DNA of 18,476 nt from Pseudomonadota bacterium (GCA_023438245.1 JAEXRD010000060.1:1-18476); one strand, 5' to 3'. Counted from the stretch's first letter, positions 1 through 6,533 are shown. Notes: generated by a model from the sequence alone, not told the origin. Translations and numbers: made by a program.

Positions 1-301
1 CGGGCTTCGCCGCCACCTTGGCCTCGGCGTTGGCTTCCGGCTGGGCGGGGGCGGGCTGGGCCTCCTTCTTCGCCACGGGCTTGGCGGCCCCGGCGGCGGC
101 AGGCGTGGCGGCGGCCTCGGCGGCCTCGCGCTCCATGCGCGCCTTGCGGCCCTCGGCCTCGGTGACGCGCAGGTCCTGCGTGGGCACGGGCGCGCGCGAG
201 GCGAAGCAGCCGCCCAGCAAGGCCAGCGCCATCAGGGCGAGGGCGGCCAGCGGCAGTGCGGCGACGGTGGTGCGGGGTGCGGAGCTGGATTTTCCGGTCA
301 T
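1..301 (-). CDS. Putative lipoprotein, partial (N-terminal 100 residues)
   Basis: The gene starts at an ATG whose first base is 301 and runs off the left edge of the window, so only about 100 residues are visible. A Shine-Dalgarno GGAGGC lies about 5 bases upstream of the ATG. The N terminus has a long hydrophobic stretch (residues 11-30) ending in a lipobox LGGC with Cys32 as the probable lipidated residue, so the product is probably exported and anchored to a membrane. What follows is rich in Glu, Lys, Ala and Pro (residues 50-100), a flexible or helical low-complexity segment like those of envelope-spanning lipoproteins. No catalytic domain is visible in this part and no function can be assigned. 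It lies downstream of the LysM lipoprotein gene in the same direction but is separated from it by a terminator. Confidence 0.7.
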   Translation of the reverse strand, partial: MTGKSSSAPRTTVAALPLAALALMALALLGGCFASRAPVPTQDLRVTEAEGRKARMEREAAEAAATPAAAGAAKPVAKKEAQPAPAQPEANAEAKVAAKP

Positions 302-470
302 GTCGGCCTCCGGAACAAGGTTGTTGGCTGGTTGGGCAAAGCCAAGATTTTCTCTAGAGTATGGCAAGGCACCCGGATTGGCAAGGGCTGGCGGCGGCTT
401 CGGTGCCGGGCGGGGGCATGGGGCTGGTTCAGGGGGGGCAGGGCAGGAGCCGCAGCGCGGCGCGCGGGGC

Positions 471-506
471 AAAAGTAAAGGCGCCCGGCCTTGCAGCCGA
501 GCGCCT
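471..506 (-). terminator. Rho-independent terminator of the LysM lipoprotein gene
   Basis: Read on the minus strand, AGGCGCTCGGC and GCCGGGCGCCT form an 11-bp stem with one G-U pair and a six-base loop, followed by the T-rich run TTTACTTTT. It begins 33 bases after the stop codon of the LysM gene, as expected for an intrinsic terminator. Confidence 0.75.
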
Positions 507-538
507 CACACCCTTTCCAACAGAGAATCGGTTTTGGA

Positions 539-997
539 CTAGAAGCCGTAGCCCAGCGCTTCGCGGAGGTCCGCGGGCAGGTTGGCGGTCTTCTCGGGAG
601 CGGCCTTCTTCTTGGACTTGCCAGCCTTCACGCGGGCGGCCTTGACGTCATCCAGCGCAAAGGTGCGGGGGATGGCGAAATTCTGGCCGGGGTAGATCAG
701 ATTGGGATTCTTGATCTTGTCGCGGTTGGCCTTGAAGATCAGGGGCCACATGAACGGATCGTTGTAGATCTGCTTAAATTCGGAGATCCACCACAGGCAG
801 TTGCCCTTCACGACCGTGTAGGAAGTGGGCAGCTTGGCGTAGTCGGCCTCGAAGATCTGGCGAGGAGTCATGGGGGCCGGAGCCACCTCACGAGTCTCAG
901 CCTTGGGGGCCGGGGCCGGCTCCGGGGTCACCTTTTTGGCGCAACCCGCGGCGAACAGGACGGTGCAGACGATGGCGAGCAAGATGAGCTTCTTCAT
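539..997 (-). CDS. LysM-domain lipoprotein
   Basis: A 152-residue protein. The start is the ATG at 997 (MKKLILLAIV...), preceded by a strong Shine-Dalgarno GGAGGAGGG; the open frame upstream of it is not needed. The N terminus is a lipoprotein signal with lipobox AAGC and Cys19 as the lipidated residue. A short Pro/Ala linker (24-45) leads to one LysM domain at about residues 60-110, with the typical opening YTVVKG, a central WPLIFKANRDKI and a closing NLIYPGQNFAIP. The tail is basic (KAGKSKKK) and ends LREALGYGF. LysM domains bind N-acetylglucosamine-containing glycans, so the likely role is a small peptidoglycan-associated lipoprotein. Its own promoter and terminator indicate a monocistronic unit, perhaps strongly expressed. 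The exact cellular role is unknown. Confidence 0.88.
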   Translation of the reverse strand: MKKLILLAIVCTVLFAAGCAKKVTPEPAPAPKAETREVAPAPMTPRQIFEADYAKLPTSYTVVKGNCLWWISEFKQIYNDPFMWPLIFKANRDKIKNPNLIYPGQNFAIPRTFALDDVKAARVKAGKSKKKAAPEKTANLPADLREALGYGF

Positions 998-1028
998 GGT
1001 TTTATTTCCCTCCTCCGTTGGAGACCAA

Positions 1029-1057
1029 AGCCTATTCCTGTGTTTGAATGGTGTCAA
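1029..1057 (-). promoter_or_regulatory. Sigma-70 type promoter of the LysM lipoprotein gene
   Basis: On the minus strand a perfect -35 box TTGACA (1057-1052) and a -10 box TAGGCT (1034-1029) are separated by 17 bases. This places the transcript start near 1022, about 25 bases before the ATG at 997. The promoter sits just after the stop codon of the upstream gene. Confidence 0.65.
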
Positions 1058-1062
1058 GATTC

Positions 1063-1830
1063 TCATCCCATCCTTTCGGCCCAATTATGCAAAATTTTTT
1101 TCTCCTGCAGCACCAGGCGATCATTGGCGTTGATGGAACTGGCGCGCTCCACGGCCTGGGCGGCCTCGGCCACCCAGCCGCCAAGGCGCAGGCTTTGGGC
1201 TGCAAGCACGTACATTCGTTCGGGATGTTCGCCGTACACGCCCTCGATGAGCAGATCGTAGTCCGCCCCGAAGACCTCGCGCACCAGCGCGTTCTGCGAG
1301 AACAGGTACCGGGCCAGCAGCGCGTTCTCCTTGTGCAGGGCCAGGTAGATGGGCAGCAGCCTGCGGCACTGGCTCATGATGAAGCGGATGCGGTCGATCT
1401 CGCGGCGCATGCTCTCCTCGGTCTGCTTCAGCACCTGGAACAGGTCCTCGGCGATGGCGCGCTCGGTCTCGGGCAGGTCGCGCCCGCGCAGGGCCAAAAA
1501 CCACGGGGCGTAGGTCAGCGCCTGGTAGCCGTCCTCCTTGAGCTTCACCGTCTCGTGGAAGATGTAGCCCAGGCCCCAGTCCAGGAACTGGCCGGTGAGC
1601 GGGGTGTCCGGGTCGTTGCGGAACACGTGGTGGGCGGTGTCCTTCATGCGCCACAAGAGGCCCTTGTCCATCTCCCAGCCCACCAGGTCGCGCAGGATGG
1701 TGAAGGCCACCACGCCCTCGCGGTCGAACGAGCGGAACTGCTCCTCCAGGGCCTTGCAGGCCATGCAGAAGTTGCGGAACATGTCGCGCACGAACTCCGG
1801 CAGCTTGGCGCGTATCCAGGTCTTGGACAT
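1063..1830 (-). CDS. Conserved-looking protein of unknown function, coupled to lonB
   Basis: A 255-residue soluble protein that I do not recognise. The ATG at 1830 lies directly next to the TAG stop of the Lon gene (1833-1831), and its Shine-Dalgarno CAGGAGG lies inside the end of that gene, so the two are almost certainly translated from one mRNA. The protein is mostly helical by eye, with no signal peptide and no membrane segment. It has a CMAC cysteine pair near the N terminus (Cys22, Cys25), an aromatic-rich middle (WFLALRGRDL, GLGYIFHET) and a C-terminal segment at about 205-255 (AAQSLRLGGWVAEAAQAVER) that resembles a single TPR-like helical hairpin. Possible roles include an adaptor or substrate of the protease, but this rests on position only. 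Confidence 0.82.
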   Translation of the reverse strand: MSKTWIRAKLPEFVRDMFRNFCMACKALEEQFRSFDREGVVAFTILRDLVGWEMDKGLLWRMKDTAHHVFRNDPDTPLTGQFLDWGLGYIFHETVKLKEDGYQALTYAPWFLALRGRDLPETERAIAEDLFQVLKQTEESMRREIDRIRFIMSQCRRLLPIYLALHKENALLARYLFSQNALVREVFGADYDLLIEGVYGEHPERMYVLAAQSLRLGGWVAEAAQAVERASSINANDRLVLQEKKILHNWAERMG

Positions 1831-4368
1831 CTAAGGCCTCCTGCCTTTTGCGGGCTTGCCGGGCTTTTCGGCGCTGGCGGCCAGCCGGGCCAGTTCGGCC
1901 AGCCGGGCGTCCACCAGGTGGTACAGCGAGCCGGTGGGGTAGCGCCCGGCGGCGTTGCGCTTTCCGGCGGGCAGGCCGGTGAGGATCTGCATGGCCTCCT
2001 CGATGCTGGCCACGGGGTAGAGGTGGAAGCGGCCCTGGCGCACGGCCTCGGCCACCTCGTCCTTGAGCATCAGGTGCACGGTGTTGTCCGCCGGGAAGAG
2101 CACGCCTTGCCTGCCGGTGAGCCCGCGCCTGCGGCAGACCTCGTAGAAGCCTTCGATCTTGCGGCTGACCCCGCCCACGGCCATGATGGCCCCGGACTGG
2201 CTCACCGCGCCGGTGAAGGCCAGGGACAGGTCGATGGGCGCGCCCGAGAGCGCCGACAGGAGCGCCGCCAGCTCCGCGCCGGAGGCCGAGTCGCCCTCCA
2301 CCCCGGCGTAGTTCTGCTCGAAGCACAGGCTGCCCGTGAGCACGATGGGCTTGTCCTGGGCGAACAGGCGCACCAGGTAGCTCTTGATGATCATCATGCC
2401 CTTGGTGTGGATGGGCCCGCCCAGCTGGGCCTCGCGCTCCAGGTCCAGGATGCCGCCGTGGCCCACGCCCACGGTGCAGGAGATCTGGTGCGGCAGGCCG
2501 AACTCGTAGTCGCCGAAGAGCGTGACGGACAGGCCGTTGGCCCGGCCCGCGCCCGCGCCGCCCGTGGCCACCTTGATGATCTCGCGGTCGTAGTCGGCCA
2601 TGAACTCCTCTTCGAAGAGGTTGGCCCGGAAGTCGTGGTCGGCCACGGCGCGGGCCAGGTCGGCCTCCTCCACGCGCTCCCGGCCGTCCATGCGGGCGAT
2701 GGCCGCGGCCTCCATCATGCGCGCGCGGATGAGCGGGAAGGACAGCGACAGGCGCTTCTGGTCCTCCACCAGGCGGCTGGCGTGGTCCACCAGCCCGGCC
2801 AGGGCCTCGCGGCTGAAGGGCGGCAGGCCCGCGTCGTCGATGATGCCCGCGATGGCCGAGAGGAACTGGCGGATGGACTGCGAGGTGCGCGCCGAGGCGC
2901 CCTGCATGTGGGCCTTGAGCTTGAAATGCTTGCGGAAGCGGTCATCGGCGGAGAGCAGGGCCTCGTAGCTCTCGTCGGTGCCCACCAGCACGATGCGCAC
3001 ATCCAGCGGGATGGGCTCGGGCTCGATGGTGCGCACGCGCACCTGCTCGCCGTCCACCGGGTCCTCCATGCGGATCTTGCCTGTGCGCAGGGCCCGCAGC
3101 AGGCCCTCCCAGGTGCCCTGGTTGCCCATGAGGTCTTCCACGTTCAAGATGAGGAAGCCGCCCAGGGCGCGGTGCAGGCTGCCGGCGCGCACCAGCGAGA
3201 AGTCGGTGTACATGGCGCCCATCTCGCTTTCGCGCTCGATGCTGCCCAGCAGGTTGAAGGCCGTGGGGTGGTCCTCCACGATGACAGGGGCGCCGGACTT
3301 GTCGCGGGCGTAGGCGCCGTTGTCCACGAACAGGTTGGCCTCGTAGCGCAGCAGCAGGTCCTCGGCGGTGTGCTGGTCCTGACTAGCGCCCCGGTCAAAG
3401 GCCCGGTCGTGGCCCCGGTCGTGGCGCGGGTCGGCGGGCACGGGGGCGTAGCCCTCGCGCGGGAGGAAGGCCTCCACGTTGTCCAGGATGTCCTTCTCCA
3501 CGGCCTTGAGGTGCTCCACCAGCCGGGGCACGTGGGCGTAGTCGCCGGACAGCGGCCCGAGCTTCGCGGTGAGCACGGTCTGGGCCTCCTCGCGGTTGAG
3601 CCTGCCCTCGTCGGCGCGCAGGCCCTGCTCGCTCTCGGTGAGCTTGCGCAGGAACACGCCGATCTCCGAGAGCAGCTTCTCGCCCTTGACCTTGAGGTGC
3701 TTCTTGCGGGCCGGGGCCAGCTTGCCGTACTCCTCGTCGCCCATGACCTTGCCGCCCACCAGCGGCATGAGGGTGAGCCCGCCGGCGTCGTCCATGTCCA
3801 GGGCGAAGCCCCGGCCCCGCGCGGCGGCCTCCATCTTGTCATAGATGCTGTCGCGCTTGCTGGAGAAGCGCTTCATCAGCGCCTCGTGCTTGCGGCGGTA
3901 GGCGTCCTGGTCCAGGCGCGCGGCGATGTCGCTCTTGATGTCGGCCAGGGCCTTCATCAGCGCGGTCTTGAAGCGGCGGCCCTGGCCCGCGGGCAGCGAG
4001 ACGGCCACCGGCCGGTCCTGGTCCTCGAAGTTGTGCAGGTACAGCCAGTCCGGCGGGGTGGCGCGGCGGGCGGCCTCCGGGGCCAGGAACCCGCGGGCGA
4101 AGTGGGTGCGGCCCAGGCCCGGCTCGCCCGCCAGGAACACGTTGTATTCGTTGCCGGGCATGACCAGGGCCATGCCCAGGGCCTGCAGGGCGCGGGGCTG
4201 GAAGGCGGCCCGGACGTTGCCGGGGCCCTGGCGGTCCTTGCGCCGGGGATGGGGAATGGCGGTGCTGTCCGCCCAGGGCAGGGCGGCGGGGTCGAGCCTG
4301 GTGCGCAGTTTTTCAACGGGCAGCTCGCGGGCTGTGCGCGGCGGAAAGAGGTCGCTTTTTTTCGTCAT
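1831..4368 (-). CDS. LonB-type ATP-dependent protease (AAA_32 / Lon_C family)
   Basis: An 845-residue ATP-dependent serine protease of the Lon-like AAA_32 class, as in the E. coli YcbZ group, probably cytosolic. The start is the ATG at 4368 (MTKKSDLFPPRTAREL), preceded by ACGGAGCC; a longer reading frame would run into the divergent atp operon. Residues 81-88 form a P-loop GEPGLGRT with Arg in place of the usual Lys. A long helical insertion (about 130-300) follows, then a Walker B-like GGFLILNVED (403-412). The C-terminal protease domain has GVEGDSASGAEL with nucleophile Ser694 and GGVSRKIEGF with Lys737. The 43-residue spacing matches the Ser679/Lys722 dyad of E. coli Lon. There is no LAN substrate-binding domain typical of LonA. 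A His/Asp/Arg-rich insert (about 315-332) is unusual. Confidence 0.93.
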   Translation of the reverse strand: MTKKSDLFPPRTARELPVEKLRTRLDPAALPWADSTAIPHPRRKDRQGPGNVRAAFQPRALQALGMALVMPGNEYNVFLAGEPGLGRTHFARGFLAPEAARRATPPDWLYLHNFEDQDRPVAVSLPAGQGRRFKTALMKALADIKSDIAARLDQDAYRRKHEALMKRFSSKRDSIYDKMEAAARGRGFALDMDDAGGLTLMPLVGGKVMGDEEYGKLAPARKKHLKVKGEKLLSEIGVFLRKLTESEQGLRADEGRLNREEAQTVLTAKLGPLSGDYAHVPRLVEHLKAVEKDILDNVEAFLPREGYAPVPADPRHDRGHDRAFDRGASQDQHTAEDLLLRYEANLFVDNGAYARDKSGAPVIVEDHPTAFNLLGSIERESEMGAMYTDFSLVRAGSLHRALGGFLILNVEDLMGNQGTWEGLLRALRTGKIRMEDPVDGEQVRVRTIEPEPIPLDVRIVLVGTDESYEALLSADDRFRKHFKLKAHMQGASARTSQSIRQFLSAIAGIIDDAGLPPFSREALAGLVDHASRLVEDQKRLSLSFPLIRARMMEAAAIARMDGRERVEEADLARAVADHDFRANLFEEEFMADYDREIIKVATGGAGAGRANGLSVTLFGDYEFGLPHQISCTVGVGHGGILDLEREAQLGGPIHTKGMMIIKSYLVRLFAQDKPIVLTGSLCFEQNYAGVEGDSASGAELAALLSALSGAPIDLSLAFTGAVSQSGAIMAVGGVSRKIEGFYEVCRRRGLTGRQGVLFPADNTVHLMLKDEVAEAVRQGRFHLYPVASIEEAMQILTGLPAGKRNAAGRYPTGSLYHLVDARLAELARLAASAEKPGKPAKGRRP

Positions 4369-4394
4369 GGCTCCGTGCCTGGATGGGATGGGGT

Positions 4395-4412
4395 GGCGGC
4401 AAGCCTGCCGCC
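4395..4412. repeat. Perfect 7-bp inverted repeat in the lon leader
   Basis: GGCGGCA and TGCCGCC flank the four-base loop AGCC. In the minus-strand transcript the hairpin would begin at or next to the predicted 5' end, 27 bases before the lon start codon. It could stabilise the mRNA or serve as a regulator site; no T-run follows, so it is not a terminator. Confidence 0.45.
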
Positions 4413-4419
4413 TTGAAAA

Positions 4420-4448
4420 GTTGTACGTCCTTTGCGGCGGATTGTCAC
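4420..4448 (-). promoter_or_regulatory. Candidate sigma-70 promoter of lon
   Basis: On the minus strand GTGACA (5 of 6 matches to TTGACA, at 4448-4443) and TACAAC (4 of 6 matches to TATAAT, at 4425-4420) are 17 bases apart. The transcript would start near 4413 and leave a leader of about 45 bases. Confidence 0.45.
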
Positions 4449-4475
4449 TAGAGCACCAAGGGCGCGGGCGGGGCA

Positions 4476-4494
4476 CCCCGCCAACCCGGCGGGG
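4476..4494. repeat. Perfect 7-bp inverted repeat between the lon and atp promoters
   Basis: CCCCGCC, loop AACCC, GGCGGGG. It lies upstream of both divergent promoters and is not followed by a T-run on either strand, so it is not an obvious terminator. It may be an operator or only a product of the high GC content. Confidence 0.35.
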
Positions 4495-4533
4495 GAAATG
4501 GCGAAAAAAGGTCGGCCAAACGGCGCGGGCGCA

Positions 4534-4562
4534 TTGACGAGGGCAGGGCCTTGTGCTAGCTA
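4534..4562 (+). promoter_or_regulatory. Candidate promoter of the F0 ATP synthase operon
   Basis: A -35 box TTGACG (5 of 6 matches) at 4534-4539 is followed after 17 bases by TAGCTA at 4557-4562. A TG dinucleotide one base before it would act as an extended -10. The -10 itself is weak. The transcript would start near 4569, about 60 bases before the atpZ start, and there is no other comparable signal in the intergenic region. Confidence 0.42.
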
Positions 4563-4629
4563 CTCGTCCTTGTGAAGAAATGAACGTCCCGACACGCGGC
4601 CTCCGCGGGACCGCCACGGGGTGAGTGCA

Positions 4630-4887
4630 ATGTTCTTTCCCAAGCAGGACAAGCCTTCCGGCGCAATGGAACTGCTGTACACCGCGGGGACCATCGGTCT
4701 GCACCTGGTGTCGGCGACCTTCGTGGGGCTGGCCATGGGTTACTTCCTGGACATGTGGCTGGGAACAAGCCCGTGGCTGCTGGTGATTTTCCTCATCCTC
4801 GGAATCGTGGCGGGCTTCCGCGACATCTTCCGGGAGGCCCGGCGCATCCACCGGAGCACGCAAGGGGACGACACCGGCGGGCATTAG
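4630..4887 (+). CDS. atpZ: AtpZ/AtpI family F0 accessory membrane protein
   Basis: An 85-residue membrane protein, first in the F0 operon. I chose the ATG at 4630, which has GGGGTGA about seven bases upstream. A GTG at 4621 in the same frame is a possible alternative and would add three residues. Two hydrophobic helices are visible, at about residues 16-40 (TIGLHLVSATFVGLAMGYFLDM) and 44-60 (SPWLLVIFLILGIVAGF), followed by FRDIFREARRIHR, a charged end typical of the AtpZ family (putative F0F1-ATPase subunit). The family is encoded upstream of F0 genes in many bacteria and is implicated in assembling the c-ring or in Mg2+/Ca2+ handling. Here it precedes a second, different AtpI-like gene. Confidence 0.85.
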   Translation: MFFPKQDKPSGAMELLYTAGTIGLHLVSATFVGLAMGYFLDMWLGTSPWLLVIFLILGIVAGFRDIFREARRIHRSTQGDDTGGH

Positions 4888-4927
4888 AGGCCTCCGCAGG
4901 GGTGCGGAGGTTGGAGGTCAAGGTTTC

Positions 4928-5383
4928 ATGTCGAGTGGTCTTGTCCAGGGCGGCGTCCAGAAATTGGACGCCATGCTGTTTCGCAGGGGGTTCGTCCTGG
5001 GGGACGCGCGCAGGCTCATGCGCAACCAGATCATTCTGGCGGCGCTGGGTTCTTCGCTGGCCATGGGGGTGACGGGTCTGTCCGTTTGGGGCTGGTCCTT
5101 CGCCGCCGGCGCCGTGCTCATCAGCATCAATTTCTGGTGGCTTGCCAAAGCCGCGCAGGAGCTGGTGCGGGTGAAGCAGGGAGCCACGTTCACGCTTTTG
5201 ACGCTCTTTTACGGACGGTTGATTCTGACCGCAGCCGCCATCACCGGACTCGTCGTCTGGCTGGGGGCATCGGTCTTCGGGCTTTTGGCGGGGCTTTCCA
5301 CCGCGGTGGCCAACGCCACCCTGTGGGGAATCCTACAGATCAGGCACAAGGCCCCCGGGGTGGGGGACGGGAAGGAGGCATAA
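4928..5383 (+). CDS. atpI: ATP synthase I-like protein (AtpI)
   Basis: A 151-residue membrane protein with four predicted hydrophobic helices, at about residues 34-52, 54-73, 86-110 and 112-135, in the arrangement of the ATP synthase I family (PF03899). Proteins of this family assist assembly of the c-ring and are not part of the finished enzyme. GGAGGT lies nine bases before the ATG. The gene follows atpZ by 40 bases. Its stop codon is separated from the start of atpB by only four bases, and the atpB ribosome binding site lies inside its end, which indicates translational coupling. Sequence similarity within the family is low, so the assignment rests on length, topology and position. Confidence 0.82.
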   Translation: MSSGLVQGGVQKLDAMLFRRGFVLGDARRLMRNQIILAALGSSLAMGVTGLSVWGWSFAAGAVLISINFWWLAKAAQELVRVKQGATFTLLTLFYGRLILTAAAITGLVVWLGASVFGLLAGLSTAVANATLWGILQIRHKAPGVGDGKEA

Positions 5384-5387
5384 GGAC

Positions 5388-6074
5388 ATGGCTGGAGGAC
5401 TTCCGCATCCGCTGACCTATTCGATCATTCTTGACGAGGCGCTGGGTCTGCACCTGCCGCCGCACGTGTACTACATGTGGCTGGCCATGATCATTCTGTT
5501 CAGCTGCGCCTTCGTTCTGCGCGGACGCCTGCAGCTCGTGCCCGGCGGCCTCCAGAACGTCTTCGAGACCATCATCGGCGGACTCGAGGACTTCACGGTC
5601 GCCAACATAGGAGAGGAAGGCCGCAAGGTGTTCCCCTTCCTGTGCGCCATGTTCCTGTTCATCCTGGTGATGAACTACATCGGCCTGATCCCCGGCTGCG
5701 ACGCGGCCACCGCAAACGTGAACACCAACGCCGCAATGGCGATCTGCGTGTTCGTGTACTACAACTACATCGGCATCAAGAAGTGGGGCTTCAAGTACAT
5801 CCACCACTTCATGGGCCCCGTGGCCGCCCTGGCCCCGCTCATGCTCGTGCTCGAGACCGTGAGCCACCTGGCCCGCCCGCTCTCGCTCACCCTTCGTCTC
5901 TTCGGCAACATCCGCGGCGAGGAAATCGTCCTGGTGCTGCTGTTCGTGCTCGCCCCCGTGGCCGGCACGCTGCCCATGTACTTCCTGTTCATCCTGGGCA
6001 AGACCATCCAGGCCTTCATCTTCTTCATGCTCACCATGATCTACCTGAAGGGCTCCCTGGAGCACGCCCACTAA
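5388..6074 (+). CDS. atpB: F0F1 ATP synthase subunit a
   Basis: A 228-residue subunit a, the membrane stator that conducts ions to the c-ring. The start ATG at 5388 is preceded by AAGGAGG nine bases away. The C-terminal half carries the family signature LSLTLRLFGNIRGEE; Arg170 corresponds to the essential Arg210 of E. coli. The last helix reads GKTIQAFIFFMLTMIYL, where Gln208 matches the conserved Gln252 of E. coli. Five or six transmembrane helices are visible. The length is normal for the compact bacterial type. The gene is followed after 55 bases by atpE. No gene for subunit b, delta or any F1 subunit is present, so those must be encoded elsewhere, as in Desulfovibrio genomes that I know. 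Confidence 0.97.
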   Translation: MAGGLPHPLTYSIILDEALGLHLPPHVYYMWLAMIILFSCAFVLRGRLQLVPGGLQNVFETIIGGLEDFTVANIGEEGRKVFPFLCAMFLFILVMNYIGLIPGCDAATANVNTNAAMAICVFVYYNYIGIKKWGFKYIHHFMGPVAALAPLMLVLETVSHLARPLSLTLRLFGNIRGEEIVLVLLFVLAPVAGTLPMYFLFILGKTIQAFIFFMLTMIYLKGSLEHAH

Positions 6075-6129
6075 TCTTGGGGAAATGGTCGCACTGACCA
6101 CAACACTTATACTTTAGGAGTACACAGTT

Positions 6130-6456
6130 ATGCGCAAAGCTCTCTTCATGACCCTGGCCATGGTTCTCACCGCCACCGCCGCCTTCGCCTCTGACGCCCC
6201 CGCCGCCGCCGGCGCCGCCGTCGGCCCCGTGGCCGCCTGGGCCACCGCCATCGGCATGGCCATCGCCGCCGGCCTGTGCGGCCTCGGCCAGGGCATGGGC
6301 CTGAAGGCCGCCTGCGAAGGCACCGCCCGCAACCCCGAGGCCGGCGGCAAGCTGACCGTTACCCTGATCCTGGGCCTGGCCTTCATCGAGTCCCTGGCCA
6401 TTTACGCCCTGGTCGTCAACCTGATCCTGCTCTTCGTGAAGCCCCTGGGCGCCTAG
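6130..6456 (+). CDS. atpE: F0F1 ATP synthase subunit c, with N-terminal signal peptide
   Basis: A 108-residue subunit c, the ring-forming ion carrier. The ATG at 6130 has TTAGGAG upstream. Residues 1-20 look like a cleavable signal peptide (MRKALFMTLAMVLTATAAFA), so the mature protein is about 88 residues. Helix 1 contains GLGQGMG, the polar loop is ARNPEA (65-71) and helix 2 contains GLAFIESLAIYALVV, with the ion-binding carboxylate at Glu87. Gln54, Glu87, Ser88 and Tyr92 align without gaps with Gln32, Glu65, Ser66 and Tyr70 of the Na+-binding c subunit of Ilyobacter tartaricus, while its Thr67 is replaced by Leu89. The coupling ion is therefore uncertain. A strong terminator follows. Confidence 0.97.
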   Translation: MRKALFMTLAMVLTATAAFASDAPAAAGAAVGPVAAWATAIGMAIAAGLCGLGQGMGLKAACEGTARNPEAGGKLTVTLILGLAFIESLAIYALVVNLILLFVKPLGA

Positions 6457-6479
6457 TCCAGCACTTCGCACCGGAAATA

Positions 6480-6506
6480 AAGGAGGCCGGCAAGGCCTCC
6501 TTTTTT
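6480..6506 (+). terminator. Rho-independent terminator of the F0 operon
   Basis: AAGGAGGCC and GGCCTCCTT form a perfect 9-bp stem with loop GGCAA, ending in a run of six T. It begins 23 bases after the atpE stop codon and separates the operon from rex. Confidence 0.92.
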
Positions 6507-6515
6507 CCGGGGGTT

Positions 6516-6533
6516 TTGTTAAAATCTTCACAT
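6516..6533 (+). promoter_or_regulatory. Rex operator overlapping the rex promoter
   Basis: TTGTTAAAATCTTCACAT matches the Rex-box palindrome TTGTGAA-N4-TTCACAA at 12 of the 14 defined positions. Within it, TGTTAAAAT (6517-6525) is an extended -10 element (TAAAAT, 5 of 6 matches). Rex binding here would block RNA polymerase directly. It ends 27 bases before the rex start codon, so negative autoregulation relieved by NADH is expected. Confidence 0.78.

Noticed and set aside
320..390. Promoter of the first lipoprotein gene on the minus strand (TTGCCA and TACTCT, 17 bases apart)
   Set aside because: The -10 matches at only three of six positions; not strong enough to list.
1048..4416. A very long open frame on the plus strand opposite lon and its partner gene
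   Set aside because: It is His/Gly/Ala/Leu-rich, has no recognisable domain and lies antisense to well-supported genes. Such frames are common in DNA with G/C third positions.
4369..4884. N-terminal extension of the Lon frame by 172 residues
   Set aside because: It would overlap the atp promoter and atpZ, has no family resemblance, and the ATG at 4368 has a ribosome binding site.
6086..6113. A small hairpin (TGGTC/GACCA) and a TATACT box between atpB and atpE, a possible internal promoter or translation enhancer for the c subunit
   Set aside because: The stem is only five base pairs and no -35 box lies at proper spacing, so it cannot be supported beyond chance.
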